DNA of 64,000 nucleotides from Wyeomyia smithii. Lineage: Eukaryota; Arthropoda; Insecta; Diptera; Culicidae. Shown here in pieces: positions 1 to 10,671 of the stretch. The stretch is taken from NCBI RefSeq assembly GCF_029784165.1, contig NC_073696.1:267746760-267810759 (forward strand), read 5' to 3'. The first letter of the stretch is position 1. Each line of letters starts with the position of its first letter. The position numbers were made by a program, and so were the translations under genes. The notes under the pieces were generated by a model. It was given only the letters and a program-made list of their open reading frames with translations. It searched no databases and was not told the origin of the DNA.

Positions 1-2200
1 CAAGAATAAAGATATAACACCGCCAAACGGAAACTAGGATCCCAAATGTGAAGTTTGTATGCTTATAACTCTGGGAGGATTTTTTGCTCGAAGGACCATA
101 AACTTCCATTTCCTCTTTTTATTAACTGCAACAAACTATTTTTCTGCCAATAATGTTTCAAATTACTTCGACCCTCGAAGTTCTAACCCCGATATTAACG
201 AACCGATCATCCAACGCCTACACAGCAGACCGCAGGCGTGTCCTCGCTTTTTTTCCACCAAGGTCAACCTCGGTGCTGAACTTCCCGTCGATGTCCGAAT
301 GCAGCTTGAGGGGCGGCTTGTTCACCCGATGAAAAAATAACCTTGTTTTGATTGACGGCAACTTGCCTTCTGAAAAAAAATTGTGTTCTTTTGGTGCTTT
401 CGGTAACGACCGGTTTGGTTCGACGGACGGTCAGGGCCATCATCACTGCACAACCGGACGTCGTTATGTTAGGAACTTTGGGCACCACCGGTCGGTCGAT
501 CGGTCGGCCCCCTCGACGAACACTAAACATAATGAAGGTGGCGTCGAGCTGAGAGTAATTAATCTCTCTTCAGTTGCAGACCCGCAGACCTGGTCTGGAT
601 TTTTTTTTTCAGCAGCCACCATCGGTGGTGTATCCGGTTGGGGTTTGATGTGGATGTTGGGATGCTGTTGATTTTTCGTCCCTTTTGACCTGTAACGGAA
701 TCCATTTGCCCTTCGGTCAGATTGGGCTTTACGATATACTATATTTGCGCTGATTGATAACTTTTCAACCTCAATGTTCAGCCCATTGATATTGACTAAT
801 GGATGGATATGGTAGACTGGTAGAAAATTTGTGATGAGAAGGTCACGTTCCGGCCAAACCTCGGGTCACTACATATGGAACAAATTACCACAACACGACA
901 TCGAGCCCAATTAAAATCGTAATCCATTAGTGTTCTCTCCGTCGGTTGTTAACGTCATACTGTGAAAGTTATCCGGCAAGTCACTAAGTGTCTACTATAT
1001 TAAGTTATATTTTTCATCCATCGAGTCAAGATTGTTTCCTGCTGATAATAAATCCTACCCATTCCGCCCATCTCTCCCATTTTCCACAACCGACCATTCG
1101 TGATTTGACTTTGTACGAAATCCTACACCTGAGCAGTCTGATCCAAACCAACTACCGTTGGCCAACCCAAACTTCCGGTCGGGAAAACCCGACCGCAACC
1201 ACTTCTCCAAACAACCATTACGTGCAAATAAAACTAGACATAAATTTGTTATAAAACACCTACTATCTTTTGTATAAATCGCAAATTTTACAGCCCGCAT
1301 TGCACTCCACACAGACAAAGCCATCGGCATTATGCCGGGGATATTTAAGCAATTCGTTTTGAGGTAACTTTTTTTCCCGACCATTCGCTTTTATGCGCTC
1401 GTTTGCGCGTTGGTCTACTACCAATACTACCACTACTACTGATGGTGGTCTTGGCCACAGAAGCTCAGTCACTGAGACTTCGGAACGGAAAGGGGAAGGG
1501 GAAGACAACTGAAAAAAAAACTTTCCTAATGCCCTCTGAAAATAATCACCGAAAAACGACGTAAATATAGCGCCAAATGGACTGAATTGCTGTTGAATGC
1601 GCCGGGAGGGGACAGGCGAGCAATTTTTTTCCGACTCCCCGACAGGATAATGTTGGCGTTGAATGCGCTTCAGGTGAACCGGATTCACATGCTGAACAAA
1701 TGTGTGGCCTAGGAAAATCGTTATTACATGGTTTGGTTTGCAGACCAGGAAAAAAAAGCACAAACAGAGAACGCAACATAATAACAAATCAATTCGAACG
1801 AGGGTTGTTAAGTGAACTGGTTTACCAGCTACGATTTATTGTTTTGCGGTTGATCAATTCGAAAAATTTAAAAACAAACGTTATAATTACCTGCGATATG
1901 GAACGATATTTTTTTTTCGATGGAGATAAATTACAGTGATAAATCGGAAAAAATAACTGATGAACTGTATAGTATAGAACAGTAGCTAGAAGATGAATAT
2001 TTCATCAAATATTGATAAAACCTATTACTTTTGGGAAAACATAATCTGTCAAAAATGTAATGAAATTTTCACGACGAAGGGAAATTGGAAATAAAGTCCA
2101 CAGGCTAATTAAAAAAATCCCTAAAAAGTTATTCCAAGTTGTAGTTTCGTTATCTTTTCATACAAAGAAGTGCAATTTTTGGTTAGGTTTTTTTTTTGTC
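1..2200. other. Low-copy DNA, no recognised gene
   Basis: No repeat family, RNA gene or protein family is recognisable here. Open frames of 60-174 codons occur on both strands (for example the minus-strand frame 1263-1787), but they overlap one another, are rich in low-complexity residues and show no domain. The stretch is somewhat richer in GC than the transposon blocks that follow, which fits ordinary intergenic or intronic DNA. A short host exon cannot be excluded by eye. Confidence 0.5.
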
Positions 2201-4387
2201 AGAACGTGAAAATAAAAAAAAACTCTTATATATTTATTATTTTCCTAGAAACAGCTTTTACGTAGAACTACGTCTCTTAAGGAGTTCCGCTACATAAGGT
2301 TTAAACTCAAATGCTTACTAACCGACCTATAGTTTGCAACTTTACTTCATTCTGGCAGCAAGTGACCTCTGATTGGTCGTTTAATGCTTGATTTTTCACG
2401 GTCGACTAGCGTCGTAGCTACTCCGTTTTGCGTGGGGGCAGAGAATTTTTATTAAAGCAAATGTTATATGTTGTAGAGTAAGCAGTTTAAAACCGTTATG
2501 TGCTCGACAAAAAAAGTACCTTTACGCGTCCAACGGAGTACCCGGGTACTCACGTCGAATGTGCGTATTGTTGAAAGAAAGCATGGATATAAACTTTATG
2601 ATTTTTGTCTTACAGTGACAAGCCAGCTTGTTGCCAAAAACCTTCTTAATGTCGTATATTAACTCTCTCGTACGGCACCGTAAACTATAAAAAAATAAAA
2701 TTAAATTTAATCATTGACCCGCGCAGATAAGTTCCGTTACACACTCAGCTGTGTTTAACTGAACGCCTGTTGCCTAAGCGTTACATCACACTCCGCAAGG
2801 CATGGTAGCGTGTGTACTGCAACGCTTGGTGCCCGATTCAAACAGCACGCAAAATGCAGCGTTGCAATTCTGATGCTCGTCACTCCAGCTGTTTCCAGTA
2901 GGAGCCCAAGTTGGCCATACATGTACACTCATAGAGTTAAAGCATTTCGGCAATTGCATTTGCCTATAAAAGCAATGAATTTTCAATAAAGAATCAGGAA
3001 TTAATATTTAGCATTCCGAAGCGACTGGTCTACTCCAGTTCGGCTCACCGGATTAGCTTAAAGGACAAAAGGGTCTTGTCAATGCGAACGGTTTTGACTT
3101 CCGTCAACTCCGTCACCGCTAAATGAGAAACCTCCCGTCCTAGTTCTCCCAAAAATCCGCCGATCGTTCTTAAACAGTACAGTGCATCGTTTTAAATAGT
3201 AATAGCAATAACATCGTTTTTAAATAGTACAATAGTACGTGTAAATAGTACATTCACCTATATGAGAAAAAATTGACCTCGGAATTTCGTTTAGCAGTAG
3301 AGCTGATGATTTTTCTGAGAAGACGAAACTTTTGAGCCCTATCGCTAAACGGAATTCGAAAAATCTATTTTTATTGGCACCCTAAGACACAAGTTACGGT
3401 TGGGTATTTGTATTCGAGCTTGACGTGAAGATCGCTGTTGATTAGCGAAACTGTGTATCTTCCACTTAATTTCTCCAAATGTTCAAATGTCTTGAGGGTG
3501 CGACCATGTGCGATCGACAAACTAAGGACAGAAGAGAGTTTTTAAAAGTTCTACTCAGAAGAAACGAATGCATTGAAGGAATTGCAGCGTTAGTAATCCA
3601 GCTTCGAGAATCGCCTCATTTGAAACCGAAGTCAACCTACGATACTGAGATATTCTATTCACGAAAAAATACTGAGAAAATGGAGCGATTCAACCGTCAG
3701 CCTAAATTCTAAATTTTACGATAGGCATTGTTTGATCAGTGTTTACCATCAGACCAATTTTAAAGCCAAAGTGGTTTTGCATTGTTCTGATGTAATCAAA
3801 CATATAAAACTGTGATTGGTTCTTTCTTAAAAATGACACTTGAAAAAACTGACATTTTCACTCCCACACTGGACACTGGACCGGACATCCGAAAGGGAAG
3901 TATGCGGATCGTCAGTTTCAACTTTGACGCGATTCAGGCTGGCTCACCAAAAGATTGAATAATTTATCCTTAAATAAGCCCCCCTAGCCCCCCGGTAGCT
4001 ACGGGCCTGCGGTCGACAAAATATTATATCGTTGTGTGGGGTTTCTTTCGATACTTTCCGATTGGGGGCTACTTTGGACAATTTAAAAAATCAGAAGAAT
4101 TCTGTACAACAATGCCTTTTTACTGAATTAACTGAACAAAATTAAATTTCTTTTCAAAAGAGAGCCTGAGTGCCTGTCTGAAACTAAAGTTTATTTCCAG
4201 AAATTGTTGGCCTTTCGGTAGGCCTCGTACTATGTAAACACAACAAAACAGCTTATGCCAAATGGTCCAAAATATTCTGTTTTATCAACATGTAGAAGAA
4301 AACATACATATATTGTTGCTAAAAAACTTGATGAAAGTGAAGTATTCAAAGTCGCCCCGTATGGCAGAAGAAGCCCCGCACAACGGT
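2201..4387. other. AT-rich spacer with scattered repeat fragments
   Basis: Near 2255-2285 there is the palindromic motif ACGTAGAACTACGT. Variants of it recur near 21510, 24720 and 25155, so this is probably a fragment of a dispersed repeat. A 77-codon plus-strand frame at 3479-3712 has no recognisable family. A short run of near-identical phrases around 3190-3250 (AATAGTA with ACATCGTTTTT) is a small local duplication. Nothing else can be supported. Confidence 0.4.
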
Positions 4388-4515
4388 ACCTAGTTAACCG
4401 GAACTACACTCTTTGGGCTATATGAAAGCCTGCTTCTGCTCAAACTAATCAATTTACTAGTGGGTGGTGGAAGGACGGTTCCAATTAAGTAGCAGCGGGT
4501 AGTGGCAGCGCCAGC
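4388..4515 (+). promoter_or_regulatory. Promoter-like dispersed repeat, decayed copy
   Basis: This segment aligns by eye with 25486-25605: both share the order TATA-like box, TGCTTCTGCTCAAAC, TTTACTAG, GACGGT and GCGGGTAGT. Here the TATA-like box is TATATGAA near 4419, the initiator is TCAATTT with its A at about 4451, and GGTTC lies about 27 bases further on. The other copy matches the core-promoter consensus better. Two dispersed copies suggest the 5' end of a transposable element, not a host promoter. The element class is not known to me. Confidence 0.45.
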
Positions 4516-4636
4516 GTAAGAAGTAAAGGAGCATGCATAAGGTTTTTAGGTTTTTCCCCATCGTAGCATTTCGTCATCGTGTTGCAGACCCCCTCCATAT
4601 AGTGACGCAGCTTTATTAGAACCCCCCCCCCCCTCC

Positions 4637-5727
4637 ATAACATTTTTTTTCGCAAACACGGTGCTCCCGCAGACCGTTGTTATAAAAAAAAATGCACCAA
4701 AGAATCTGAGTACACCATGCGATTCGTTATAACTTCCAGAATCTCTGGTCATGTACTCAATGTCTTCAGCAAAAGTGTTTCATACAACAAGGCCTTACTT
4801 TTGGCGTTTTTAGTTTTCGATCAATCCACCTAACAGTTAGATTAGAGAGTTAGATTAAAGAAATTTTTAAAGATAAACAATTGCTGAATACTGCAATGTC
4901 CTATCGGTACGTTGAACTCGAGAAAATAGAGTTTTTTGTGGAACACCCCTCCTTACAATCAGTTATTTGTCTATAGTTTTGTCTGTAATGGTCAAAACAA
5001 TGCAAAATGTTCTAAGATTCTCCCAAGACTTCATAAAATTTATTGTCTTGACAATCATAGAAAAAGTTATAGACAAAAAACTGATTTTAAAGAGAGGTGT
5101 TCTACAAAAAACTCTATTTTGTCGTGTCCAACGTACAGATAGGACATTGCAGTATTCAGCAATTGTTTATCTTTAAAAATTTTCCACAACTTTGCTGAAG
5201 AAAGCTATCTGGTATATTGAAAATTAGAAAAAAATAGTTCTTTTATCTAACTGTTGGGTGGATTGATCAAAAAACTTGAATCAAAAAACTGGCCTTGTTC
5301 TATGAAACACTTTTGCTGAAGACATTGAGTACATAAAATCAATTTTTCACAGTCAAATCTAGAACCATCACGATTTTTCTAGTTTAGACTACTGTGCACT
5401 GTGGGATTTTCAAATAAATCTTTCCACCAATTGTTAATGTCTTGAGATATAATCTTTGGAATGTGTAGAAACTATTTTGGATTTTTTTTTCATGAAATGT
5501 AGGTTAAAAACGTGCTTTACAATAAGTATTTCGTCGTTTTCATATCATTTTTTTGTACCTCACGACCTTCAAAAGGGCATTACTCAAAAATGTACCGTAC
5601 GATGATTTTGAAATTTTGACCAGAGATTCTGGACGTCATAACAAATCGAATGGTGTACTCAGATTCTTTAGTGCATTTTTTTTTATAATAGCGGTCTGTG
5701 GGAGCACCGTGGCAAATTTCATTATCT
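4637..5727. repeat. 1.1-kb imperfect inverted repeat (fold-back)
   Basis: The left arm (about 4637-4960) reappears reverse-complemented in the right arm (about 5090-5727). Matching blocks include ACGGTGCTCCC with GGGAGCACCGT, the phrase GTACTCAATGTCTTCAGC, and a block of about 85 bases around TTGCTGAATACTGCAATGTC. The right arm holds about 290 bases (roughly 5336-5625) that are missing from the left arm, so one arm has been shortened or the other extended. No transposase is encoded. It is probably a non-autonomous fold-back DNA transposon. The CR1-like element's tail begins about 80 bases beyond the right end. Confidence 0.75.
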
Positions 5728-7475
5728 AAAGCAAACATTGTTGTACAAGAAAAGACAAGAAAGAATTAAAAATGACTCTAAACAGTCATAACAGTAATAA
5801 AAATGAAAATTTATTTTTATTTTATTTTATGTCATCATTCTTTTCGGGAAGGGAAAAGCCACAGTTACCATAGACGTAAAAACCCCTCATATAAAAGCAA
5901 TACAATATATCCTTAAACTAATTCACAATTAAATTATTTTTATACATATTTAGAGTTTCTTTTTTTATGCGATTGTGTTCAAAGATGATAGACTCATGGC
6001 AGTCAAAATTGAATGATCTTTGAGTCTTCCGATTATAATCATATTGCATTCAAGAGCCTTATAGACTAGAAAATATTTTGAAAAACCTATTGCTTTAGAA
6101 TGTATTTAAATTTAGGTAGTTGATAAACGCATATTATATTCATTGTAAGGTTATTAAAGTTAATTACGGCTGTATAGGTGCAGTCCAGCCGTAGGTAATT
6201 TGTTCTGGGAGTCAATACTCGTAAATGGTCAACTGATCGCTTTTCATATCTATGTAACACTTTGTAAAGTTATATTGCTTTTGAGTAGGTTATTCCTCAT
6301 TTTATATACAAATATAACTAACTCATAGTATTTGATTTGCTTAAAGTTTAACATTTAATTATTTTTGTACAAATCGGTGGTTCTCAAGTTTGGACTGGTG
6401 TATTGTTCCCAAAAAATTATGCGCATGAACTTATTTAGTGTTGTATCAATTTTGTTGTTAATGTAACTTGGAGCGTTCTGCCAAATTATGTTGAGATAAG
6501 TGATTTGTGAATGGACATGAGCATAGTAAAGTTTTTTTCTTTCTTGAAAAGGTAACATAAAGCTAGATCTTCTAAGCATTCCAAGAAATTGAGTTATTTT
6601 GAAAAGCATGTTTTCAATATGTATATTGCATTTGAGATTTTCCTGAATTGTTAATCCTAAATATACAATGGAATCAACTCTTTCTATTTGATCATTTTCT
6701 GATTTTAATTGATGGTTTATATTGCTGAATCGATCGGTACTTGACAAAACCATGCATTTGGTTTTAGAGGCATTGACAGTTAATCCATTATGATGAAACA
6801 ATTATTAATTAGATCTTAATCATGTTACATATCCATAAATAGTTGATACATATTATCTGTACTATAAACAAGAGCAGCATCGTCAGCAAACAACTGAAGT
6901 GTTCCTCGTAATGGCATATCAAAAATATCATTGATATAAATAATGAACAATAGTGGCCCTAATATGGACCCTTGTAGCACTCCATATTTTATGCTCTGCT
7001 CAGAACTCTGTTCACCGTTTATTTCAACAATTTGCTTTCTATTACAGAGATATGCCTCAATCAGTTTTTGTGAATTGCCTGGTACTCCGTATCTACTGAG
7101 TTTCAATAACAACATATCATGAGGTATACAATCGAATGCTTTAGAAATATCGACAAAAATAGTAGAACACATTCTTCTTTGATCAATATTTAATTGGATA
7201 TTGTTAATTAAGCTAACTGTTGCACTAGTAGAATTTGATCGAAGTTGGAATGCAAATTGATTTTTATGTATTAACTTATGATTGATAAAAAAGCTCGCTA
7301 ATTGATTATGTAAAATAATGTAAAAAGGTTTTGACAACGCGGAAAGGATGGAAATCGGTCGATGATTATCAGTTTGATATTTAGCACCTTTCTTGAAAAT
7401 CGGTGTTATTCTGGCTTTCTTAAGATTATCCGGAAATTCACCTTTTTCCATAAACAAATTTAGGAGTGTTGTTAA

Positions 7476-7866
7476 AGGGCCATCCACATACCACGTGGAC
7501 AGATTTTTAACGATTTTGACCCCCCCCTACCCCTCCGCGGACAACTGCCCATAGCAAAGCAAAGCAAAGCCTTGGTGCTACATTCCGTATCGGAACTCGA
7601 CCTTCTGTTTATTATACACAGACTTCGCAGCCAACTGTTGAGTGTACAGGACAATTGCGGGGCTAGCGCTACGATCCTACTGACACTAACAGTCTCTCCC
7701 GAGCCGAGACTTGAACCTACGACGACTGGCTTGTTAGGCCAGCATCGTACCTCGAGACCAGTTGGGAGATAACTGCCCATATAAATTCTAAAAAAACTGT
7801 ATGGACCGTGGACAATAGCCAACCCTCCCCCTCCCAAAGCTGTACACGTGGTATGTGGATGGCCCC
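7476..7866. mobile_element. MITE with GGGCCATCCACATACC ends, TAA target duplication
   Basis: The ends are inverted repeats of about 21 bases: GGGCCATCCACATACCACGTG on the left and its reverse complement before 7866. The first base differs (A left, G right). The trinucleotide TAA flanks both sides (7473-7475 and 7867-7869). A 3-bp TWA duplication is typical of PIF/Harbinger elements, so a non-autonomous member is the best guess. Without the SINE and its duplication the element is only about 160 bp. It interrupts the RT of the older retrotransposon. Confidence 0.8.
7554..7770 (-). mobile_element. tRNA-derived SINE, copy 1, nested in the MITE
   Basis: An 11-bp target duplication, AACTGCCCATA, flanks it at 7543-7553 and 7771-7781. 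On the minus strand the 5' end carries an A-box-like TGGTCTCGAGG and a B-box-like GGTTCAAGTC, the RNA polymerase III promoter of a tRNA-derived head. The 3' end is a GCTTT-type short repeat. It matches the plus-strand copy at 60515-60714 along nearly its whole length. Transcription would use its own pol III promoter, and mobility would need an RT supplied by a LINE. The family name is not certain to me; it is distinct from the Feilai-like copy at 26482. Confidence 0.85.
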
Positions 7867-8287
7867 TAATTTTGAAACAATAATTTTTTTTAGCAAATTC
7901 ATTTGAAGTTCAATAGAAATATTGATCAAATAATCGTTGAATATATTGCATATTTCAGCAGTATTAGTCACAACTCTACCACTACATCTCAATTCAGTTA
8001 TATTTTTTTTAGAGAATCGTTTCTTTTTTTGAAAACTATTTCATTCATGATGTTCCACACTTTTTTTGTATCTTGAAGATTGGTTTGAATCAAATTTCGA
8101 TAATACAACCTTTGCTTTTGTCTAATAAGCTTAGTGACGTAATTTTTCTGCTTTTTATAATTTAGTTTAACTCGTGGCCGTTCTAGCGTTCTTCGGTATA
8201 GTTGTTCTCTAGAGCGAATATTATCTAAAACAAATTGATCAATCCATGAGGATTTACGAGGTTAATTTTGTTTAGCTTTCAATCGTC

Positions 8288-9116
8288 TTACATTATTAGG
8301 CTTTCAACTTCTTCAAAATTAGCTACTTGGTCAATAGATTCTCTTAAGCCAGCCGAAACAGCATTAAAATCATATTTTAGAAAATCAACATCATCATAAC
8401 GTCCAATTAAACTGTTCATATTTTTCAGGCTTACCAACATGGTTCTATGATCAGTAAATCTAACATCATGTAGATCTACCGAATACTCAAAATTACACAT
8501 ATCTGTTAGTGCATGATCTAAAATAGATCTCGAAGTACTTGTTCTACAAGTGTAGTTAATTTCGTCGACTTCATTAAGAAACGAGAAACCATTCGAATTT
8601 GCCATTGATCTAAACCGCAACGATGAGGGACTCAGCAAATTTATATTGAAATCACCTAAGCATATCAATCTTCCATGGGCTTCGAGTAGCTTATCAAGGA
8701 AGTTTACGCTCTCGTTCATATCCGCATGAGGTGGTCTGTATATTACTCCTATTTTTATCACTGGCTCACGGAGAGCTACCACAATTGCACTACCTACTAA
8801 GAATTCTTCAGAAACTAACACGTCGAAAACAATTGATCGGGGCACAAACAAGCAGGCACCTCCCCCGGATCGTGTAGATCTTGGACAACAGATTTCCTCG
8901 TAATCGTCCAGATAGCACAAATATAATTCATCTTGGGGTGTTAAATTGCGAGATATACAAATTTATATCTTCGATTTTATTTCGTATTGAATTGATATTC
9001 AAGGATATTATATTTAAGTTTGAGTTCATAAAAATTTGATTTGGATGTCTATAGTTGATAATCAAATTGTCGTTCAGCTCAACACTGTTTAGAAAATCGG
9101 TTTGATTTATATTCAT
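8288..9116 (-). pseudogene. AP-like endonuclease domain of ORF2 (relic)
   Basis: Two consecutive minus-strand frames (9116-8928 and 8920-8288) encode an exonuclease-endonuclease-phosphatase fold. The first holds LNIISLNINSIRNKIEDI, the typical N-terminal strand of non-LTR endonucleases. The second holds GACLFVP, GVIYRPPHAD, LICLGDFNINLL with the catalytic GDFN, ILDHALT and VRFTDHRTMLVSL with the catalytic DH. In the family this domain nicks the target DNA to prime reverse transcription. A short break separates the two frames near 8924. The domain leads through a basic linker (about 8280-8000) into the RT. Confidence 0.78.
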
Positions 9117-9204
9117 TGTAGATTAATAAGTTTGTAATGTCAGCAACAACAGCAGTGATTATTTAATTACCACCAGCATCAACAATAGCAGCAGAAGCAC
9201 ACAT

Positions 9205-9837
9205 TAGGTTTTTTTTAGCGAACGTAATTTGTTGACATCCTCAATAGTATCGATGAAATGCACTTCAGACGATTCTTCCCGTTTACAGTAAATAACTCCT
9301 TTATTACACCATACGTATTTGTATCCGTGTGCTGAGCGAAGGGATTGGCCTTTGGCCTTTCGAAAAATAACTCGTGTTTCTCTTGTGAGATTTTCGTTAA
9401 TATAGATCTGAGTGTGATTTTACTTGCTGTTTGGGAATAGTCGACTCAATCCATTAATAGCCAGAGAGTTACCAAGGTCTATCTCATCTAAATAAAGAGA
9501 TTTGCCTTTACGCGCCCGGAGAATGTCATTGCGTACCTTCAAGTTGTTAAGCTCAACGTGAATCATTTCATTTCGAACACGCTTTGCTTTTTTCTATATT
9601 GGGAGTGTACAATTGCACACCAACAGCAGCAGGAATTTTCGTAACAATAGTAATTTTACTGAGTTCGAGAGATTTGGGCACACCGTTGATAATGAGTTCG
9701 TTTTTAACCGCAGCTTGCTCAGCAATGCGCAATCGTTTCTGGATATCACATAGAGAAGACTGAAGATTCACAAGCTTGGTATCTTGATCATCCATTTTGG
9801 ACGTGCAAACAGTGAAATCTGCCTTCATAACGCTCAA
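9205..9837 (-). pseudogene. ORF1 relic of the CR1/Daphne-like element
   Basis: The minus-strand frame 9837-9568 begins with a heptad-like coiled-coil stretch (DDQDTKLVNLQSSLCDIQKR) followed by NELIINGVPKS, the usual start of the RNA-binding domain of non-LTR ORF1 proteins. After a frameshift near 9575 the reading continues as RVRNEMIHVELNNLKVRND and later FRKAKGQSL and GYKYVWCNKGVIYC, which resembles the C-terminal half of ORF1 proteins of insect CR1/Jockey-type elements. Known members bind element RNA and act as nucleic-acid chaperones. This copy cannot be translated whole. The exact 5' end is not resolved. Confidence 0.6.
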
Positions 9838-10239
9838 GAATCCCCCTTCCCCCTATGAGCGTTACGTAATTTATGGATGCCGCCTTATGCTAAATGCTGG
9901 AAAATATCGGTGAATTTTTTGTTATATTTCAGGGATTATCAGGGAAAATCAGGTAATAAGATTTTAAAAACCTTTTCGCCGCCCTGTGATTGCCAACATG
10001 AAATGAGATTCATGGGGTCTTGCGTTGACCGAAACTGAAAACGAATAACGGTAGAGTCATTTGCAGTGTTGCATTTAACAAATAAAATAACTCTTGAAAT
10101 AATGTAGAGACACTTAAAAGATTCAAAATGGCATCTGGAGACAATTTACAGCTATTTGATATTTAGGATGTTGACTTCTGGTTTCTGAAAAATAGCCAAA
10201 AATGGCAAACTAAGGGTGTCACGGTTGAAAATTGATCAA
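9838..10239. other. Repeat-like spacer
   Basis: The first bases (about 9850-9890) read like the inner part of a MITE end, GAGCGTTACGTAATTTATGGA. Further on, CAGGGATTATCAGGGAAAATC is a small direct repeat. No coding signal is seen. Confidence 0.35.
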
Positions 10240-10671
10240 ACAACAGTGTGAGAAATTCGGTTATTTTTATTGTTGAAAAATCAAATCATGTTGCTTTGTC
10301 AAGTTTAATTTGTACAGGAATAAAGGAAAAGCTTCATTTTCAGTGAATGCGAATTGTCGGATCTCTCTCTTGACCCCTTCTATCAAGTTTTGCACAACTT
10401 TTTTGGTCACTTTGATCGCCGCAGAACGCCAGCTAGCTTTGATCTGCTTCCCGTTGACAACTGTCTTTCGATAGCCCAGTATTTTTCTATGGGGCGGGGC
10501 TATGGTATGTTGGAGGGTCCATGTCCTTAAGCACAATTTGAAGTTTGTTCACGGCATACCACTTCACGGCCTTTTTTTGAAACTTACATTTTTCCAGGCA
10601 CTCCTGGTTGCCGGAAATGTTGCTCTTCAAACCACAGGAACAGATGGATGGTCAGATATTTATTTGCATAC

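Larger units (their letters stand above)
6355..7992 (-). pseudogene. Reverse transcriptase domain of ORF2 (relic)
   Basis: Three minus-strand pieces make one RT. 7992-7870 gives AEICNIFNDYLINIS. 7487-6825 gives TPIFKKGAKYQTDNHRPISI, the palm motif FVDISKAFDCIPHDML, GVLQGSILGPLLFIIYINDI and the catalytic LFADDAALVY. 6801-6355 gives the thumb, with KTKCMVL, RVDSIVYLGLTI and a degenerate C-terminus. The family motif GVPQG reads GVLQG here. The MITE separates the first and second pieces, and part of the RT fingers is missing between them, so there was also a deletion. Wording of the palm and thumb points to the CR1/Daphne side of non-LTR elements. Confidence 0.82.
5808..9837 (-). mobile_element. 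Decayed CR1/Daphne-like non-LTR retrotransposon
   Basis: Read on the minus strand, the order is an ORF1-like coiled-coil protein (9837-9205), an endonuclease (9116-8288), a linker, a reverse transcriptase (7992-6355) and a 3' UTR. The 3' end is probably near 5808, where the minus strand runs into AAAAT-type repeats, a tail style seen in CR1-group elements. Frameshifts, stops and an internal RT deletion show it is dead. A MITE with a SINE inside sits at 7476-7866. Past the ORF1 start, at 9850-9890, lies sequence resembling a different MITE end, so the 5' end is probably truncated or disrupted. Clade assignment comes from RT motifs only. Confidence 0.8.

Noticed and set aside
1263..1787. 174-codon minus-strand ORF as a host gene
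   Set aside because: No domain, cysteine- and phenylalanine-rich low complexity, and overlapping frames of similar length; not supported.
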